Assembly: GCF_030817495.1 (NCBI RefSeq)
Contig: NZ_JAUSZK010000001.1
Coordinates: 5,249,001 to 5,313,000 of the forward strand
Direction of reading: 5' to 3'
DNA length: 64,000 nucleotides
From: Streptomyces sp. V3I7
GTDB lineage: Bacteria; Actinomycetota; Actinomycetes; Streptomycetales; Streptomycetaceae
Shown here: one piece after another, positions 27,883 through 36,962 of the stretch
Position numbering within the stretch: position 1 is the stretch's first letter
Layout: each line of letters opens with the position of its first letter
Notes under the pieces: model-generated
The model's database searches: none
Seen by the model: the letters and a program-made list of their open reading frames with translations, nothing else
What the model was told of the DNA's origin: nothing
Position numbers and translations under genes: made by a program

Positions 27883-29541
27883 TCAGCGGGGCTCGGCCTT
27901 GCCCTTCAGCGCGTCCCGCACGGCCTGCGTGCCGGCGGTGTCCCCGGCCGCCGCCGGCTGGTGCTCCGGCTTCGGCTCGGGATGCCCGGCGCAGGCCGCC
28001 CGCCGCGCCGGGAGCCGGCCCTCAAGCAGATACGCGTCCAAGTACGCGTTGACGCACTTGTTCGGGCCGCCCGCGACCCCGTGCGTGCCCGAGTCCCGCT
28101 CGGTCACCAGCACCGAGTCGGCCAGCCGCCGGTTCATCTCCAGCGCGCCGTCGTACGGCGTCGCCGCGTCGCGCTCGGCGGCCAGGATCAGCGTCGGCGC
28201 CAGCTCACCGGGCCCGGTGCGCACGTCGACGGGCTGCTGCCGGGGCGCGGGCCAGTAGGCGCACGGCAGGTTCATCCAGACGTTGTCCCAGGTCTCGAAG
28301 GGCGCCACGCGCGCGAGCCGCGTGTTGTCGCGGTCCCACACCTTCCAGTCCGTCGGCCAGGGAGCGTCGTTGCACTCGACCGCGCTGTACACCGCGCTGC
28401 CGTTCTCGGCCTCTGCGGCCGTCTCCGGACTGGGCGAGGCCAGCCGCACCAGCGGCTCCGGGTCGCCCTTCAGATACGCCGACAGCGCCTGAGCCCGGCT
28501 CGGCCAGAAGTCGTCGTAGTACCCGGCCGCCAGGAAAGCGCCCTGCAACTGCGCCGGACCGACCTTGCCGCCCGCGGCCTTCGTGGCCAGCTGACGGCGC
28601 GCCGTCTCGTAGGAGCGCCGCACGTCCGCGGCCGTGCGGCCGAGCCCGTACACGTCGTCGTGCCGGGCGATCCACTCGCGGAAGTCCGTCCAGCGGCTCT
28701 CGAACGCGGCCGACTGGTCGAGGTTGTTGCGGTACCAGATCTTCTCGGGGTCCGGGTTCACCGCCGAGTCCAGCACCATCCGCCGCACGTGCGAGGGGAA
28801 CAGCGTCGCGTACACGGCCCCGAAGTAGGTGCCGTACGAGGCGCCCATGAAGGTCAGCCTCTCCTCCATCAGCGCCGCGCGCAGGACGTCCAGGTCACGG
28901 GCGTTGTTGAGCGAGTTGTAGTACCGCAGCGCGCTCCCGGTGCGTTCGGCGCAGCCGCGGGCGTACGCCTTCGCCTGCGCGATGCGCTCCTTCTTGTACG
29001 CCTCGGTGGGGTGGGTCGGCGACAGCGAGGGCGCCTTGTAGTACTTCTTGGGGTCCTCGCAGGACAGCGGCGCCGATGCGCCCACCCCGCGCGGGGCGTA
29101 GCCGACCAGGTCGTACGCGGCCGCGATCCGCTTCCACTCCGGCAGCCGGCCGGCCAGCGGGAAGTCCAGTCCGGCGGCGCCCGGGCCGCCCGGGTTGAAG
29201 ACGAGGACACCCTGACGGGGCACCCTGCGCTTGCTGTTGTGCGGGTCCTTGTGGGTGGCCCGCATCCGGCTGACGGTCAGCGTGATCTGCTCGCCCTTCG
29301 GGCGGGCGTAGTCCAGCGGGACGCGCACCGTGCCGCACTCCAGGCCGTCCCCGCGCTGTTCGGCGGGGCACGCGCCGAAGTCGATGCCGGCCGCCCGCGC
29401 GCGAGCGGCCGCCACCGCCGTGCCGCGCGCCTCGGCCGCCTGCCGGGCGGCGGGCGCGGCGGGCGCGCCACCGGCCGGGGCGACGGTGAGGGTGGTCAGG
29501 AGCAAGGACCCGGCGGCCGAGTAGAGGGCGGCAGCTCTCAT
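27883..29541 (-). CDS. secreted alpha/beta hydrolase, tripeptidyl-aminopeptidase (TAP/Slp) family
   Basis: A 552-aa exported protease: signal peptide (residues 1-27), DLVGYAPRGVG near residue 160, nucleophile elbow FMGASYGTYFGA, acid in ILAAERDAATPYDGA, catalytic His in SGTHGVAGG, and the C-terminal TAP domain with paired cysteines. Such enzymes remove tripeptides from N-termini outside the cell. The ATG at 29541 is chosen because a signal peptide follows directly; a much longer open frame upstream lacks one and crosses another gene. It could be released or cell-associated. Confidence 0.9.
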   Translation of the reverse strand: MRAAALYSAAGSLLLTTLTVAPAGGAPAAPAARQAAEARGTAVAAARARAAGIDFGACPAEQRGDGLECGTVRVPLDYARPKGEQITLTVSRMRATHKDPHNSKRRVPRQGVLVFNPGGPGAAGLDFPLAGRLPEWKRIAAAYDLVGYAPRGVGASAPLSCEDPKKYYKAPSLSPTHPTEAYKKERIAQAKAYARGCAERTGSALRYYNSLNNARDLDVLRAALMEERLTFMGASYGTYFGAVYATLFPSHVRRMVLDSAVNPDPEKIWYRNNLDQSAAFESRWTDFREWIARHDDVYGLGRTAADVRRSYETARRQLATKAAGGKVGPAQLQGAFLAAGYYDDFWPSRAQALSAYLKGDPEPLVRLASPSPETAAEAENGSAVYSAVECNDAPWPTDWKVWDRDNTRLARVAPFETWDNVWMNLPCAYWPAPRQQPVDVRTGPGELAPTLILAAERDAATPYDGALEMNRRLADSVLVTERDSGTHGVAGGPNKCVNAYLDAYLLEGRLPARRAACAGHPEPKPEHQPAAAGDTAGTQAVRDALKGKAEPR

Positions 29542-29684
29542 CGCGTATCCCTTCGCTGCACGTGGGCGACGGCACGAACAGCGGTCGCCTCGCACAAGGG
29601 ATGGTTCGTCCGGCCGTTGACGAAGGCAAGCACCGCCCGTCGGTGTCGGCGCCAATGCCCCAAGTGCGCCCCCTGGGCGAGCCC

Positions 29685-30512
29685 TCACTCCCGCCAGGGC
29701 TGGTCGCGGTGCGTGAACGCGGCCCGCAGTTCGGGCTCGCCGATCGCGCGGATGCCGCGTACGGCGATGGAGGTGAGGTACGACCGGTCGTCGCCTCCCG
29801 CGGGGCCGCCGCCTCCCGCGGGGCCGCCGCCTCCCGCGGAGCCGCCGCTGTCCTCGCTCAGCGCGCCGAGCAGTTTCTGCCCGGCGGGGGAGGCCCAGCG
29901 CGAGTACGGGTGCGCCTCGACGCGGGCGATCGCGAGACAGCTCAGCGTCAGCACGAGCGGCAGCGCGAACCACAGGGCGATCAGATGGCGCGGCATCTCG
30001 CTCTGCGCGGGCATCAGCAGCGCCGTCAGGCCCAGCGCCAGCACGACGACGGAGGCGGCGCGCACCTGGCCCATCCCGGACGCGACGGTCGTACGGGCCT
30101 CGTCCGGTACCGCGAGGCCCGCGCGCACCAGTCGGTCGGCGAGCCCGCGCACGGCGCCCGCGGCCGCCGCGGCGGACCGCACCGGCTGTATGCGGCACTG
30201 TCCCCCGGGACCGATCGCGCCTATCACCGACCGCTCGATGTCGTCCCGGCCCAGCGGGTCGACGACGGTCGCCCAGCCGGTGTGCGCGAGCAGCAGCCGC
30301 CGCTGCCGCGCCATGGACACCAGCGTGAGGTCGGCGACCCGCGCGGGCCCGCCCGACAGGAACGCCGCCTCGTAGAGCGTCAGATCGCGCTCGCCGTGCA
30401 CGACCGGTTCGTCGGCGGGAACGGCGGCCGCCCGGACGGCGGCCAGGCACAGCCGCGCACAGGCCGCACCGGCGACGGCCCAGGCCAGCAGCAGGAGAAG
30501 GACCCAGAACAT
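29685..30512 (-). CDS. TIGR04222-like membrane protein with Gly-Pro-Ala repeat
   Basis: A 275-aa membrane protein starting MFWVLLLLLAWAVAGA. There is an N-terminal helix, a cytoplasmic domain (LTLYEAAFLSGGPARVADLTLVSMARQRRLLL) and a pair of helices around residues 155-200. A low-complexity GGGGPA run (about 222-240) follows and then a short C-terminal tail. I recall TIGR04222 proteins as neighbours of DUF692 enzymes, often with Gly/Cys-rich ends. Here the Gly run has no Cys; the only cysteines are near the N-terminus, in GGQCR and in a helix. The MNIO gene lies 98 bases upstream, same strand. Confidence 0.7.
   Translation of the reverse strand: MFWVLLLLLAWAVAGAACARLCLAAVRAAAVPADEPVVHGERDLTLYEAAFLSGGPARVADLTLVSMARQRRLLLAHTGWATVVDPLGRDDIERSVIGAIGPGGQCRIQPVRSAAAAAGAVRGLADRLVRAGLAVPDEARTTVASGMGQVRAASVVVLALGLTALLMPAQSEMPRHLIALWFALPLVLTLSCLAIARVEAHPYSRWASPAGQKLLGALSEDSGGSAGGGGPAGGGGPAGGDDRSYLTSIAVRGIRAIGEPELRAAFTHRDQPWRE
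29793..29846. repeat. three tandem 18-nt repeats inside the TIGR04222-like gene
   Basis: GCCTCCCGCGGGGCCGCC occurs at 29793, 29811 and 29829 (the third has one change). On the coding strand each unit gives six residues of the GGGGPA type, so copy-number change keeps the frame. Confidence 0.85.
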
Positions 30513-30610
30513 GACGCGTTTGTATGCCGGCGGCCTGGTGAAAATCCATGCCTTTCCCGCCCGTCCCGACGGAGTGTTGCCGAGATGTGACGTTCCGTGT
30601 GCCGCTCGGC

Positions 30611-31969
30611 TCAGGAAGCGGGCCGGGAAAGGGAGTTGAGAGCGGGCCGGACGGCAGCGCCGCGCAGCCCGATCCGCGACCACACCCTCCGGGTCGCCCG
30701 CGCCGCGCGCACGAGCGGCCGCCGGGAGTACGGCACCGGCCCGGACCGCTCCCGCCACCAGTCCCGCAACTCCCGCAGCGCCACCGGGTCCTGCGGCGGA
30801 TCCGTCCGCAGCAGGTGCCCGGCGAAGTCCAGCGCGTCGCGCCGGTAGCCGCCGGTCATGGGGTGGCGCCGGGCGTAGTCGAGGAACGCCCGCCGGTACG
30901 ACTCGCCCAGGATCTCGGGCAGTTCGGGCGCGACGTCGGCCACCACGTCCGCCCGCTTCCCGGCCAGCGCACGCGCCTGTACGCCCATGCGCACCCGGTC
31001 GAAGCCCTCGGGGACGGGCGTACCGGCGACCAGCGCGGACAGCACCGCGGCCTGCGCGAGGCCGAGTTGTTCGCGGGCGGGTTCGGTGACCGGCGGACGA
31101 GAGGGCCCGGCGGCCGAACGCTCCGGCGCGGTGCCGGGCTTGGCACGCCCCACCGACACGGCCTCCCGGACGGCCCCCAACTCGCCTTCCAGCTCGGTGG
31201 GTTCGGGGAAGTTGTCGTCGCGCTCCAGCAGCACCCCGGGCGGCGCCACCCGTGAGGCGAGGTCGGTCAGGATGTCGAGGACCGGTCGGGGGACGGGGTG
31301 GGCGTGGCTGTCGTGCCAGACGCCGTCGCGCTCGAAGCCGCCCGCGACGTGGACGTACGCGAGGGCCTCCAGGGGCAGTTCGGCGAGCGCCCGGGCCGGG
31401 TCCTCGCCCCGGTTGACGTGGTTGGTGTGCAGGTTGGCCACGTCGATCAGCAGGCGTACGCCGGTCCGGTCGGCCAGTTCGTACAGGAACTGGCCCTCGG
31501 TCAGCTCCTCGCCGGGCCAGGAGATCAGCGCGGCGATGTTCTCCAGGGCGAGCGGCACGGGCAGGGCGTCCTGCGCGATGCGCACGTTCGCGCACAGCAC
31601 GTCGAGGGCGTCCCGGGTGCGCGGCACCGGGAGCAGATGGCCCGCCTCCAGGTGAGGGGTGGCGGTCAGCGCCCCGCCCGCGCGGACGAACGCGATGTGC
31701 TCGGTGACGAGCGGCGACCCGAGCGCCGTCGCCCGCTCGGCGAGGGCGGCCAGCCGTCCCTCGTCGGGCCGGCCGGCGCCGCCGAGACCGAGGGAGACGC
31801 CGTGCGGGACGACGGTGACCCCGCGCCCGCGCAGCCGCAGCAGGGAGTCGGGGAAGCGGCCGGGGCACACGTTCTCCGCCACCACCTCGACCCAGTCGAT
31901 GCCCGGCATCCGTTCCACGGCGTCCGCGATCTCCGGCCGCCAGCCGATGCCCGTCCCCAGTTCCGCCAT
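30611..31969 (-). CDS. DUF692 / multinuclear non-haem iron oxidase (MNIO) with C-terminal partner domain
   Basis: A 452-aa protein. Residues 1-280 form the DUF692 TIM barrel with likely iron ligands in [44 protein letters not shown] and [10 protein letters not shown]. MNIOs (methanobactin MbnB, TglH, bufferin BufB) modify peptide cysteines or other residues, normally with a separate partner. Here residues about 300-452 ([37 protein letters not shown]) appear to be a fused helper domain. The ATG follows GGAGGGGGAAG. No small precursor gene fits in the flanking gaps, so the substrate may be the membrane protein downstream. Confidence 0.82.
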   Translation of the reverse strand: MAELGTGIGWRPEIADAVERMPGIDWVEVVAENVCPGRFPDSLLRLRGRGVTVVPHGVSLGLGGAGRPDEGRLAALAERATALGSPLVTEHIAFVRAGGALTATPHLEAGHLLPVPRTRDALDVLCANVRIAQDALPVPLALENIAALISWPGEELTEGQFLYELADRTGVRLLIDVANLHTNHVNRGEDPARALAELPLEALAYVHVAGGFERDGVWHDSHAHPVPRPVLDILTDLASRVAPPGVLLERDDNFPEPTELEGELGAVREAVSVGRAKPGTAPERSAAGPSRPPVTEPAREQLGLAQAAVLSALVAGTPVPEGFDRVRMGVQARALAGKRADVVADVAPELPEILGESYRRAFLDYARRHPMTGGYRRDALDFAGHLLRTDPPQDPVALRELRDWWRERSGPVPYSRRPLVRAARATRRVWSRIGLRGAAVRPALNSLSRPAS

Positions 31970-32109
31970 CGCGCTTCCCCCTCCGGTACGTGACCGGGGT
32001 ATGGCCCGGGTCTCCGGACCCGAACCGCGCTCACCCCGCCTTCAGAGCAACATTTGAGGTTCGTCGGCGAAGGCGAAGGCGAGGGCGACGGCTAGGGCGC
32101 CGATGTCGT

Positions 32110-33489
32110 TCAGTCCTTGCCGCCCTTGCGGTGGCCGCCGTGGCCGTCCTTGCCCTGGTGGTCGTCTCCGTTCTCATCCAGGCTGTCGGACGCGGTCCTC
32201 GGGCCCGCGGTCGGCGGGATGCTCGGCTGGGAGGCCTGGGCGGGGGCCGTGGTGCCGGGCTGGTCGAGCGGGGGCGTCTCCGCCGCGCCGCGGTCGGGGG
32301 AGAACCACGCCATGCCGACCAGCAGCGCCGCGACGAACAGTGCGGCTCCGGCGGCCGTCCCGATCACCCTCGGCCGGCGCCGGACCGAGTCCGTCACGCT
32401 CGGCCGCTGCTGCCGGCGCCGCGACCGGTGGGGGGAGGCGGAGCCCCCGGCCACGGACGGAAGCGCGTACACGGTCGCGGCCCCACGGCTCGCCCCGCCC
32501 CGGGTACCTCCGTTGCTCCGGGCACCCCCGCCGCCGCGCGTACCGCCACTGCTCCGGGAGCCCCCGCCGCTCCGGTGCCGCGCGGCAGGGGTCGGCGGGG
32601 CGGGCGTACGCGCCGTCGTCGGCAGGGTGGGCGGCACGGCGGCGGGAAGGGGCTCGGGCTCGCCTCGCCAGGCTCCCGCGGAGAACCACTCGGCCGCCTG
32701 ACGGGCCGTCGGGCGTTCCTCGGGCTTCTTGGCGAGCAGGCTGAGCAGGTAGCTCTCGAACGCGGGCGACAGGGCGACACCGAGCTCGCGCGGCGGTACG
32801 GGGGCCTGGTCGAGGTGCTGGTGGAGCACCGCGACGGCGCTGTCGGCGTGGAACGGCGGGCGTCCGGTGAGGAGTTGGTAGAGCAGACAGCCCAGCGAGT
32901 AGACGTCCGAGGGCGGTCCGGCCGGCTTGCCCAGGGCGCGCTCGGGGGCGAGGTACAGGCTCGTCCCGACGATCTGCCCGGTCGCGGTGAGCGCGGCGTT
33001 CGGGTCGTCCACGAAGCGCGCGATGCCGAAGTCGCCGATCTTGACGTTGCCGTCGGCGTCGACGAGCAGGTTGCCGGGTTTGATGTCCCGGTGGACGATG
33101 CCCTGTTCGTGCGCGACGGCGAGACCGGCGGCCGCCTGCGCCGCCATGCGGGCCACCTGCTCGGCGGGCAGCGTGCCCGCTCCGGAGAGGACCTGGGCGA
33201 GGCTGTCGCCGTCGACCAGCTCCATCACGAGGAACAGGCGGCCCTCCTGCTCGCCGAAGTCGAGGACCCCGACCACGTGGGGGTGGCTGAGCCGGCCCGC
33301 GGTCTCGGCCTCCAGGCGGAACCGGGAGGCGGCGGTGGGGTCGCCGTCCTGCGAGAGGAGGAGTTTGACCGCGACGGCTCTGCCGAGCAGCTCGTCCTGC
33401 GCCCGCCAGACCTCTCCCATCGCGCCGCGCCCGATGGCCGTGTGCAGCCGATACCGGCCCGCTATCAGCACCTGTTGCTTCATCCTCAT
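32110..33489 (-). CDS. membrane Ser/Thr protein kinase (PknB type) with His-rich extracellular tail
   Basis: A 459-aa kinase: Gly loop GRGAMGEVW, Lys42 in VAVKLLL, catalytic loop HRDIKPGNLL, DFG motif in IGDFGIARF and APE-like APERALG. A Ser/Gly-rich juxtamembrane section precedes one helix (about residues 370-390). The outside tail is Pro/Thr-rich and ends in an Asp/His/Lys/Gly segment (DDHQGKDGHGGHRKGG). There are no PASTA repeats. I chose the ATG at 33489 because the kinase begins GRYRL just after; ATG 33483 is also possible, and no strong ribosome site separates them. The MNIO gene lies 140 bases downstream, same strand. Confidence 0.9.
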   Translation of the reverse strand: MRMKQQVLIAGRYRLHTAIGRGAMGEVWRAQDELLGRAVAVKLLLSQDGDPTAASRFRLEAETAGRLSHPHVVGVLDFGEQEGRLFLVMELVDGDSLAQVLSGAGTLPAEQVARMAAQAAAGLAVAHEQGIVHRDIKPGNLLVDADGNVKIGDFGIARFVDDPNAALTATGQIVGTSLYLAPERALGKPAGPPSDVYSLGCLLYQLLTGRPPFHADSAVAVLHQHLDQAPVPPRELGVALSPAFESYLLSLLAKKPEERPTARQAAEWFSAGAWRGEPEPLPAAVPPTLPTTARTPAPPTPAARHRSGGGSRSSGGTRGGGGARSNGGTRGGASRGAATVYALPSVAGGSASPHRSRRRQQRPSVTDSVRRRPRVIGTAAGAALFVAALLVGMAWFSPDRGAAETPPLDQPGTTAPAQASQPSIPPTAGPRTASDSLDENGDDHQGKDGHGGHRKGGKD

Positions 33490-33689
33490 GCCGTGAGACG
33501 ACTCGACCGCTGCCGGCCATGTCCCTGGTGAGGGAGCAGTGAAGGGGTGCCGCAGCAGCCCCAGCCTACTGGCACCCAGGGGTCGCCGATGACACAGGAT
33601 CAGAACCGGCGGCCTTCCCGGCCGGCGCACGCACGCGCACCGGCCGACGGGCCGGCCACCGGCACAACGCCCTTCGGCCCAGGCGGACT

Positions 33690-34103
33690 TCAGCTTCCGC
33701 TCTGGACGATGTTGACCATCCAGGGAATGCCGAACCGGTCCGTGCACATGCCGAACACATCCCCCCACATCTGCTTGTCCAGGGGCACCGCCACCTGGCC
33801 GCCGGCCGACAGCTTCTCCCAGTAGCCGCGCAGCGCGGCCTCGTCGTCGCCGCTCAGGCTCACCGAGAAGTTGTCGCCCCGGGCGAACGTCATGCCGGGC
33901 GGGGTGTCGGCACCCATCAGGGTGAAACCCTGGGGCGTCTCCAGCATGGCGTGCATGACGCTGTCGGCGTGCGGAGCGTCCGCGTCACCGAGCTCGCCGA
34001 AGGTGTGCAGGGACAGGGTGCCATCGAAGACGTCCCGGTAGAACTCCATCGCCTGACGGGCGTCGCCGTCGAAGCTGAGGTAGGGGTTGAGACGCGAGGA
34101 CAT
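33690..34103 (-). CDS. VOC-superfamily (PhnB/glyoxalase-like) protein
   Basis: A 137-aa protein of the PhnB-like type: LNPYLSFDGDARQAMEFYRDVFDG at the start, MHAMLETPQGFTLMGADTP, and the C-terminal FGMCTDRFGIPWMVNI. The fold usually binds a metal, but the function of this clade is not established. The ATG at 34103 is fixed by GGGAGG six bases upstream; the longer open frame has no support. Confidence 0.85.
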   Translation of the reverse strand: MSSRLNPYLSFDGDARQAMEFYRDVFDGTLSLHTFGELGDADAPHADSVMHAMLETPQGFTLMGADTPPGMTFARGDNFSVSLSGDDEAALRGYWEKLSAGGQVAVPLDKQMWGDVFGMCTDRFGIPWMVNIVQSGS

Positions 34104-34249
34104 ACGAGCCTCCCGAAGCGGGTGGACGGTAAGTTGCGGGCACAGTAACCCCGGCCACTGACAACGCCCCGGCGCGCTGGGCCGGGGCCCCCGCGGGTGA
34201 GCCGTTCGGACCTGCCCGGGATGATCGAACCGGCCGCGAGCGCGTCCGC

Positions 34250-35005
34250 TCAGCGCCAGTCGGCCGGCCGCCGTACCCGCTCCGGCAGGGCGGCGACCCG
34301 CCCGTGCCCCTCGACCGCGACCGTCAGTCCGGGCGCGATCTCGGTGAAGCCCGCGTCGCGCACCAGCGGCCGCTCGCTGCTGAACAGCTTGTCCCACGCG
34401 GCGGGTTCGGCGGTGCGGACGGCCAGCGGGAAACCCGCCGCACGCCAGGCGGACCGCTCCTCGTCGGAGAGTTCCCACCAGGCGAGGTGGGCGCCGTGAC
34501 CGGCCTGTGCCATCGCCTTCCCGGCCGTCATGTCCAGCTCCGGGTTCAGCCACAGCACGGGCTGCCCGGGGTCGGCGGCGGCCGGCGGCTCCGGGTCCTC
34601 GAGCTGGGTGCCGGACACCTGGAGCTTGACGAGGTCCTTGGGCCAGTCGTCCAGCAGAACGGGCGGGAAGACCCGTACCTCCGCGGACGCCCCGGTGACC
34701 GTGATCCCGGGCAGCGCCTCGGCCCGCCGCCACTCGGCCCCGCGCGCCCGCCGCACGACCTTGCGGATCCGGGCGTCCTCCCAGGCGTCCACGGCCTCGG
34801 CCCACTCGCCGTCCCCCGTGGACCGCTCGTCGCCGAGCATGACGAGCACGGCCCGGGCGGCCGTCTCCAGCGCGTCGGTACGGGCGGGCGGGGCGCTCTT
34901 CTCGATCCGTACGACCATGGGCAGCACGTACTGCGGCGCCTCGTCGCGCGCGGTCGGCTCGGTACGGAAGGGGCTGTCGCCGGACGGCGTCGGATCATGG
35001 CTCAC
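34250..35005 (-). CDS. peptidyl-tRNA hydrolase II (PTH2)-domain protein
   Basis: A 251-aa protein starting at a GTG (VSHDPTPSGD). PTH2-like features appear in two places: YVLPMVVRIEKSAPPAR with ARAVLVMLG, and LNPELDMTAGKAMAQAGHGAHLAWWEL, which matches the GK-AQ-H pattern of the PTH2 core. Pth2 hydrolyses peptidyl-tRNA in archaea and eukaryotes; bacteria normally use Pth1, so the role of this actinobacterial family is uncertain. Confidence 0.72.
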   Translation of the reverse strand: MSHDPTPSGDSPFRTEPTARDEAPQYVLPMVVRIEKSAPPARTDALETAARAVLVMLGDERSTGDGEWAEAVDAWEDARIRKVVRRARGAEWRRAEALPGITVTGASAEVRVFPPVLLDDWPKDLVKLQVSGTQLEDPEPPAAADPGQPVLWLNPELDMTAGKAMAQAGHGAHLAWWELSDEERSAWRAAGFPLAVRTAEPAAWDKLFSSERPLVRDAGFTEIAPGLTVAVEGHGRVAALPERVRRPADWR

Positions 35006-35055
35006 AGCAGCCCAGCCTAAAGGGCGGCAGGCCCCGGCCGTCCGGCGCGGGCCGG

Positions 35056-35922
35056 TCACCGGTGGGCGGCGCTCTCCCCGATGAGCTGGGACACCTTCAC
35101 GAACCTGAAGCCGCGCTTACGCAGTTCGGGCACGATCTCGCGCACCACCCGTTCCGTCGTCGGGGCCGCGCTGCGCGTGCAGTGCATGACGACGACCGAC
35201 CCCGGCTTCACCCCGCCCAGCACCTGCCGGGCGACGGCGTCGGCGTCCGTGGCGAACGCGTCCCCGCTCACCACGTCCCACTGCACCGCGGTGACCCCGA
35301 GGCCGCTCAGCGAGCGCAGCGCCTTCCTGTCGTAACAGCCGCCGGGGAAGCGGAAGTACGGCATCGGGTGCGCCACGCCCGCCTTGCGCAGGGCGGTGTA
35401 CGCCCGCTCCACGTCCGTGCGCATCCCGCCCCCGGGGACGGTCGGCAGGCCGTAGCAGTCACCGGTGAAGGCGTAGTGGCTGTAGGAGTGGTTGGCGACC
35501 TCGAACAGCGGGTCGCTGCCGATGTCGCGGGCCTCGCCCGGGTACTCGTCGGCCCAGCGGCCGGTCATGAACACGGTCGCGGGGACCTTCAGCGAGCGCA
35601 GTGTGGTGATGAGCTCGGGGTTGTCGAAGTGCTCGCCGTCGGCGGCGCGCTTGCCCTCGTCGGCCGTCATGTCGGCGTCGAAGGTCAGGGCGACGGTCTT
35701 GCCCTGGGTGCGCGGGCCGTTGCTGAACACGGGGGTGAGTCCGCCCGGGGCCGGGGCGAGCGTGGGCGGGCGGGCGGGCCCGTGGGCGACCTTGTCCGGA
35801 GCGGGGTTGGCGGGGGCCGGGTGGCCGGCGTGCGAGGTCTCGTTGGTGCCACAGGCGGCGAGCGTGGCGAGGGCGGCACTCAGGGCGCAGGCCAGGGTGA
35901 CGCGTCGTACAAGAGTGAACAT
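35056..35922 (-). CDS. polysaccharide deacetylase (NodB) lipoprotein
   Basis: A 288-aa exported enzyme: signal peptide with lipobox LATLAAC, then the NodB domain. Motif 1 reads VALTFDADMT (usual TFDDG), motif 2 NHSYSH gives the two metal-binding His, motif 3 is YFRFPGGCYD, and motif 4 is VVMHCT near the C-terminus. The family removes acetyl groups from chitin, peptidoglycan or other glycans. It lies beyond the PTH2 gene and has a small upstream gap (63 bases). The non-standard motif 1 still keeps two Asp residues. Confidence 0.87.
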   Translation of the reverse strand: MFTLVRRVTLACALSAALATLAACGTNETSHAGHPAPANPAPDKVAHGPARPPTLAPAPGGLTPVFSNGPRTQGKTVALTFDADMTADEGKRAADGEHFDNPELITTLRSLKVPATVFMTGRWADEYPGEARDIGSDPLFEVANHSYSHYAFTGDCYGLPTVPGGGMRTDVERAYTALRKAGVAHPMPYFRFPGGCYDRKALRSLSGLGVTAVQWDVVSGDAFATDADAVARQVLGGVKPGSVVVMHCTRSAAPTTERVVREIVPELRKRGFRFVKVSQLIGESAAHR

Positions 35923-35985
35923 TGTACGAAGGTATGACTGGGAATCCGGCGAATCGCCCGACCTGGCCCATGGCTGCCGCCGAGG

Positions 35986-36849
35986 TCACCCGCCCGGCCG
36001 TGGTGTCGGGGGCTGAAGGGGCGGTTGCAGGGCCTGTGCGTGGGGAGTGGTGGTCCCGTCGCTGATGGACGCGGGCGTCGACGGCGGCGGCTGCGGGCCC
36101 TTCTCCAGGAACCGCAGCAGCTCCACCGGGATCGGCAGCACGAGCGTGGAGTTCTTCTCCGCCGCCACCGCCATCACCGTCTGCAGCAGCCGCAGCTGGA
36201 GCGCGGAGGGGGTGTCGGCCATCTGCTGGGCCGCCTCCGCCAGCTTCTTGGACGCCTGGAACTCGGCGTCGGCGTTGATGATGCGCGCCCGGCGCTCCCG
36301 GTCGGCCTCGGCCTGGCGGGCCATGGAGCGCTTCATCGTGTCCGGCAGCGAGACGTCCTTGATCTCCACCCGGTCGATCTGCACGCCCCAGCCCACGGCC
36401 GGGCTGTCGATCATCAGCTCCAGGCCCTCGTTGAGCTTCTCGCGGTTGGAGAGCAGGTCGTCGAGCTCGCTCTTGCCGATGATCGAGCGCAAGGACGTCT
36501 GCGCCATCTGCGAGACGGCGAACCGGTAGTCCTCGACGTTGACGATCGCGGCCGACGCGTCCACGACCTTGAAGTACACGACCGCGTCGACCCGGACGGT
36601 GACGTTGTCGCGCGTGATGCCCTCCTGCGCCGGGATCGGCATCGTCACGATCTGGAGGTTGACCTTCCGCAGCCGGTCCACCGCGGGAATGATCAGGGCG
36701 AGTCCGGGCGCGCGTACATCGCCCCGCAGGCGGCCGAGGCGGAACACGACGCCGCGTTCGTACTGCTTGATGACGCGCACGCCCGCCGCCAGGTACAGCA
36801 GCCCGACGGCACCCGCGCCGATGATGGCACCTATCAGTTCCTGGAGCAT
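35986..36849 (-). CDS. slipin / SPFH-domain membrane protein
   Basis: A 287-aa stomatin-like protein: N-terminal hydrophobic anchor (residues 1-28), then the SPFH/band-7 domain (QYERGVVFRLGRLRG; GITRDNVTVRVDAVVYFKV; LRSIIGKSELDDLLSNRE), a charged helical region (RQAEADRERRARIINADAE) and a Pro-rich end. These proteins form oligomers that organise membrane patches and often sit with NfeD proteases, but none is adjacent. The ATG at 36849 begins MLQELIGAIIGAGAV; the longer frame upstream runs antisense-like through the transporter. Confidence 0.9.
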   Translation of the reverse strand: MLQELIGAIIGAGAVGLLYLAAGVRVIKQYERGVVFRLGRLRGDVRAPGLALIIPAVDRLRKVNLQIVTMPIPAQEGITRDNVTVRVDAVVYFKVVDASAAIVNVEDYRFAVSQMAQTSLRSIIGKSELDDLLSNREKLNEGLELMIDSPAVGWGVQIDRVEIKDVSLPDTMKRSMARQAEADRERRARIINADAEFQASKKLAEAAQQMADTPSALQLRLLQTVMAVAAEKNSTLVLPIPVELLRFLEKGPQPPPSTPASISDGTTTPHAQALQPPLQPPTPRPGG

Positions 36850-36962
36850 CCCGACCCCCTCCGTGAGAGGTCTCGTGTGTCTGCTCCTGCAACGATATGC
36901 CCGGTGTCCGGTCCGGGGCCATGGTCGTGGCCACCCCCGGTCCGGGCACTGGTTCCGGCGCG

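Noticed and set aside
27883..30549. 888-codon version of the TAP-type peptidase
   Set aside because: The upstream 336 codons lie opposite or inside the TIGR04222-like gene in another frame; the true start at 29541 is followed by a signal peptide.
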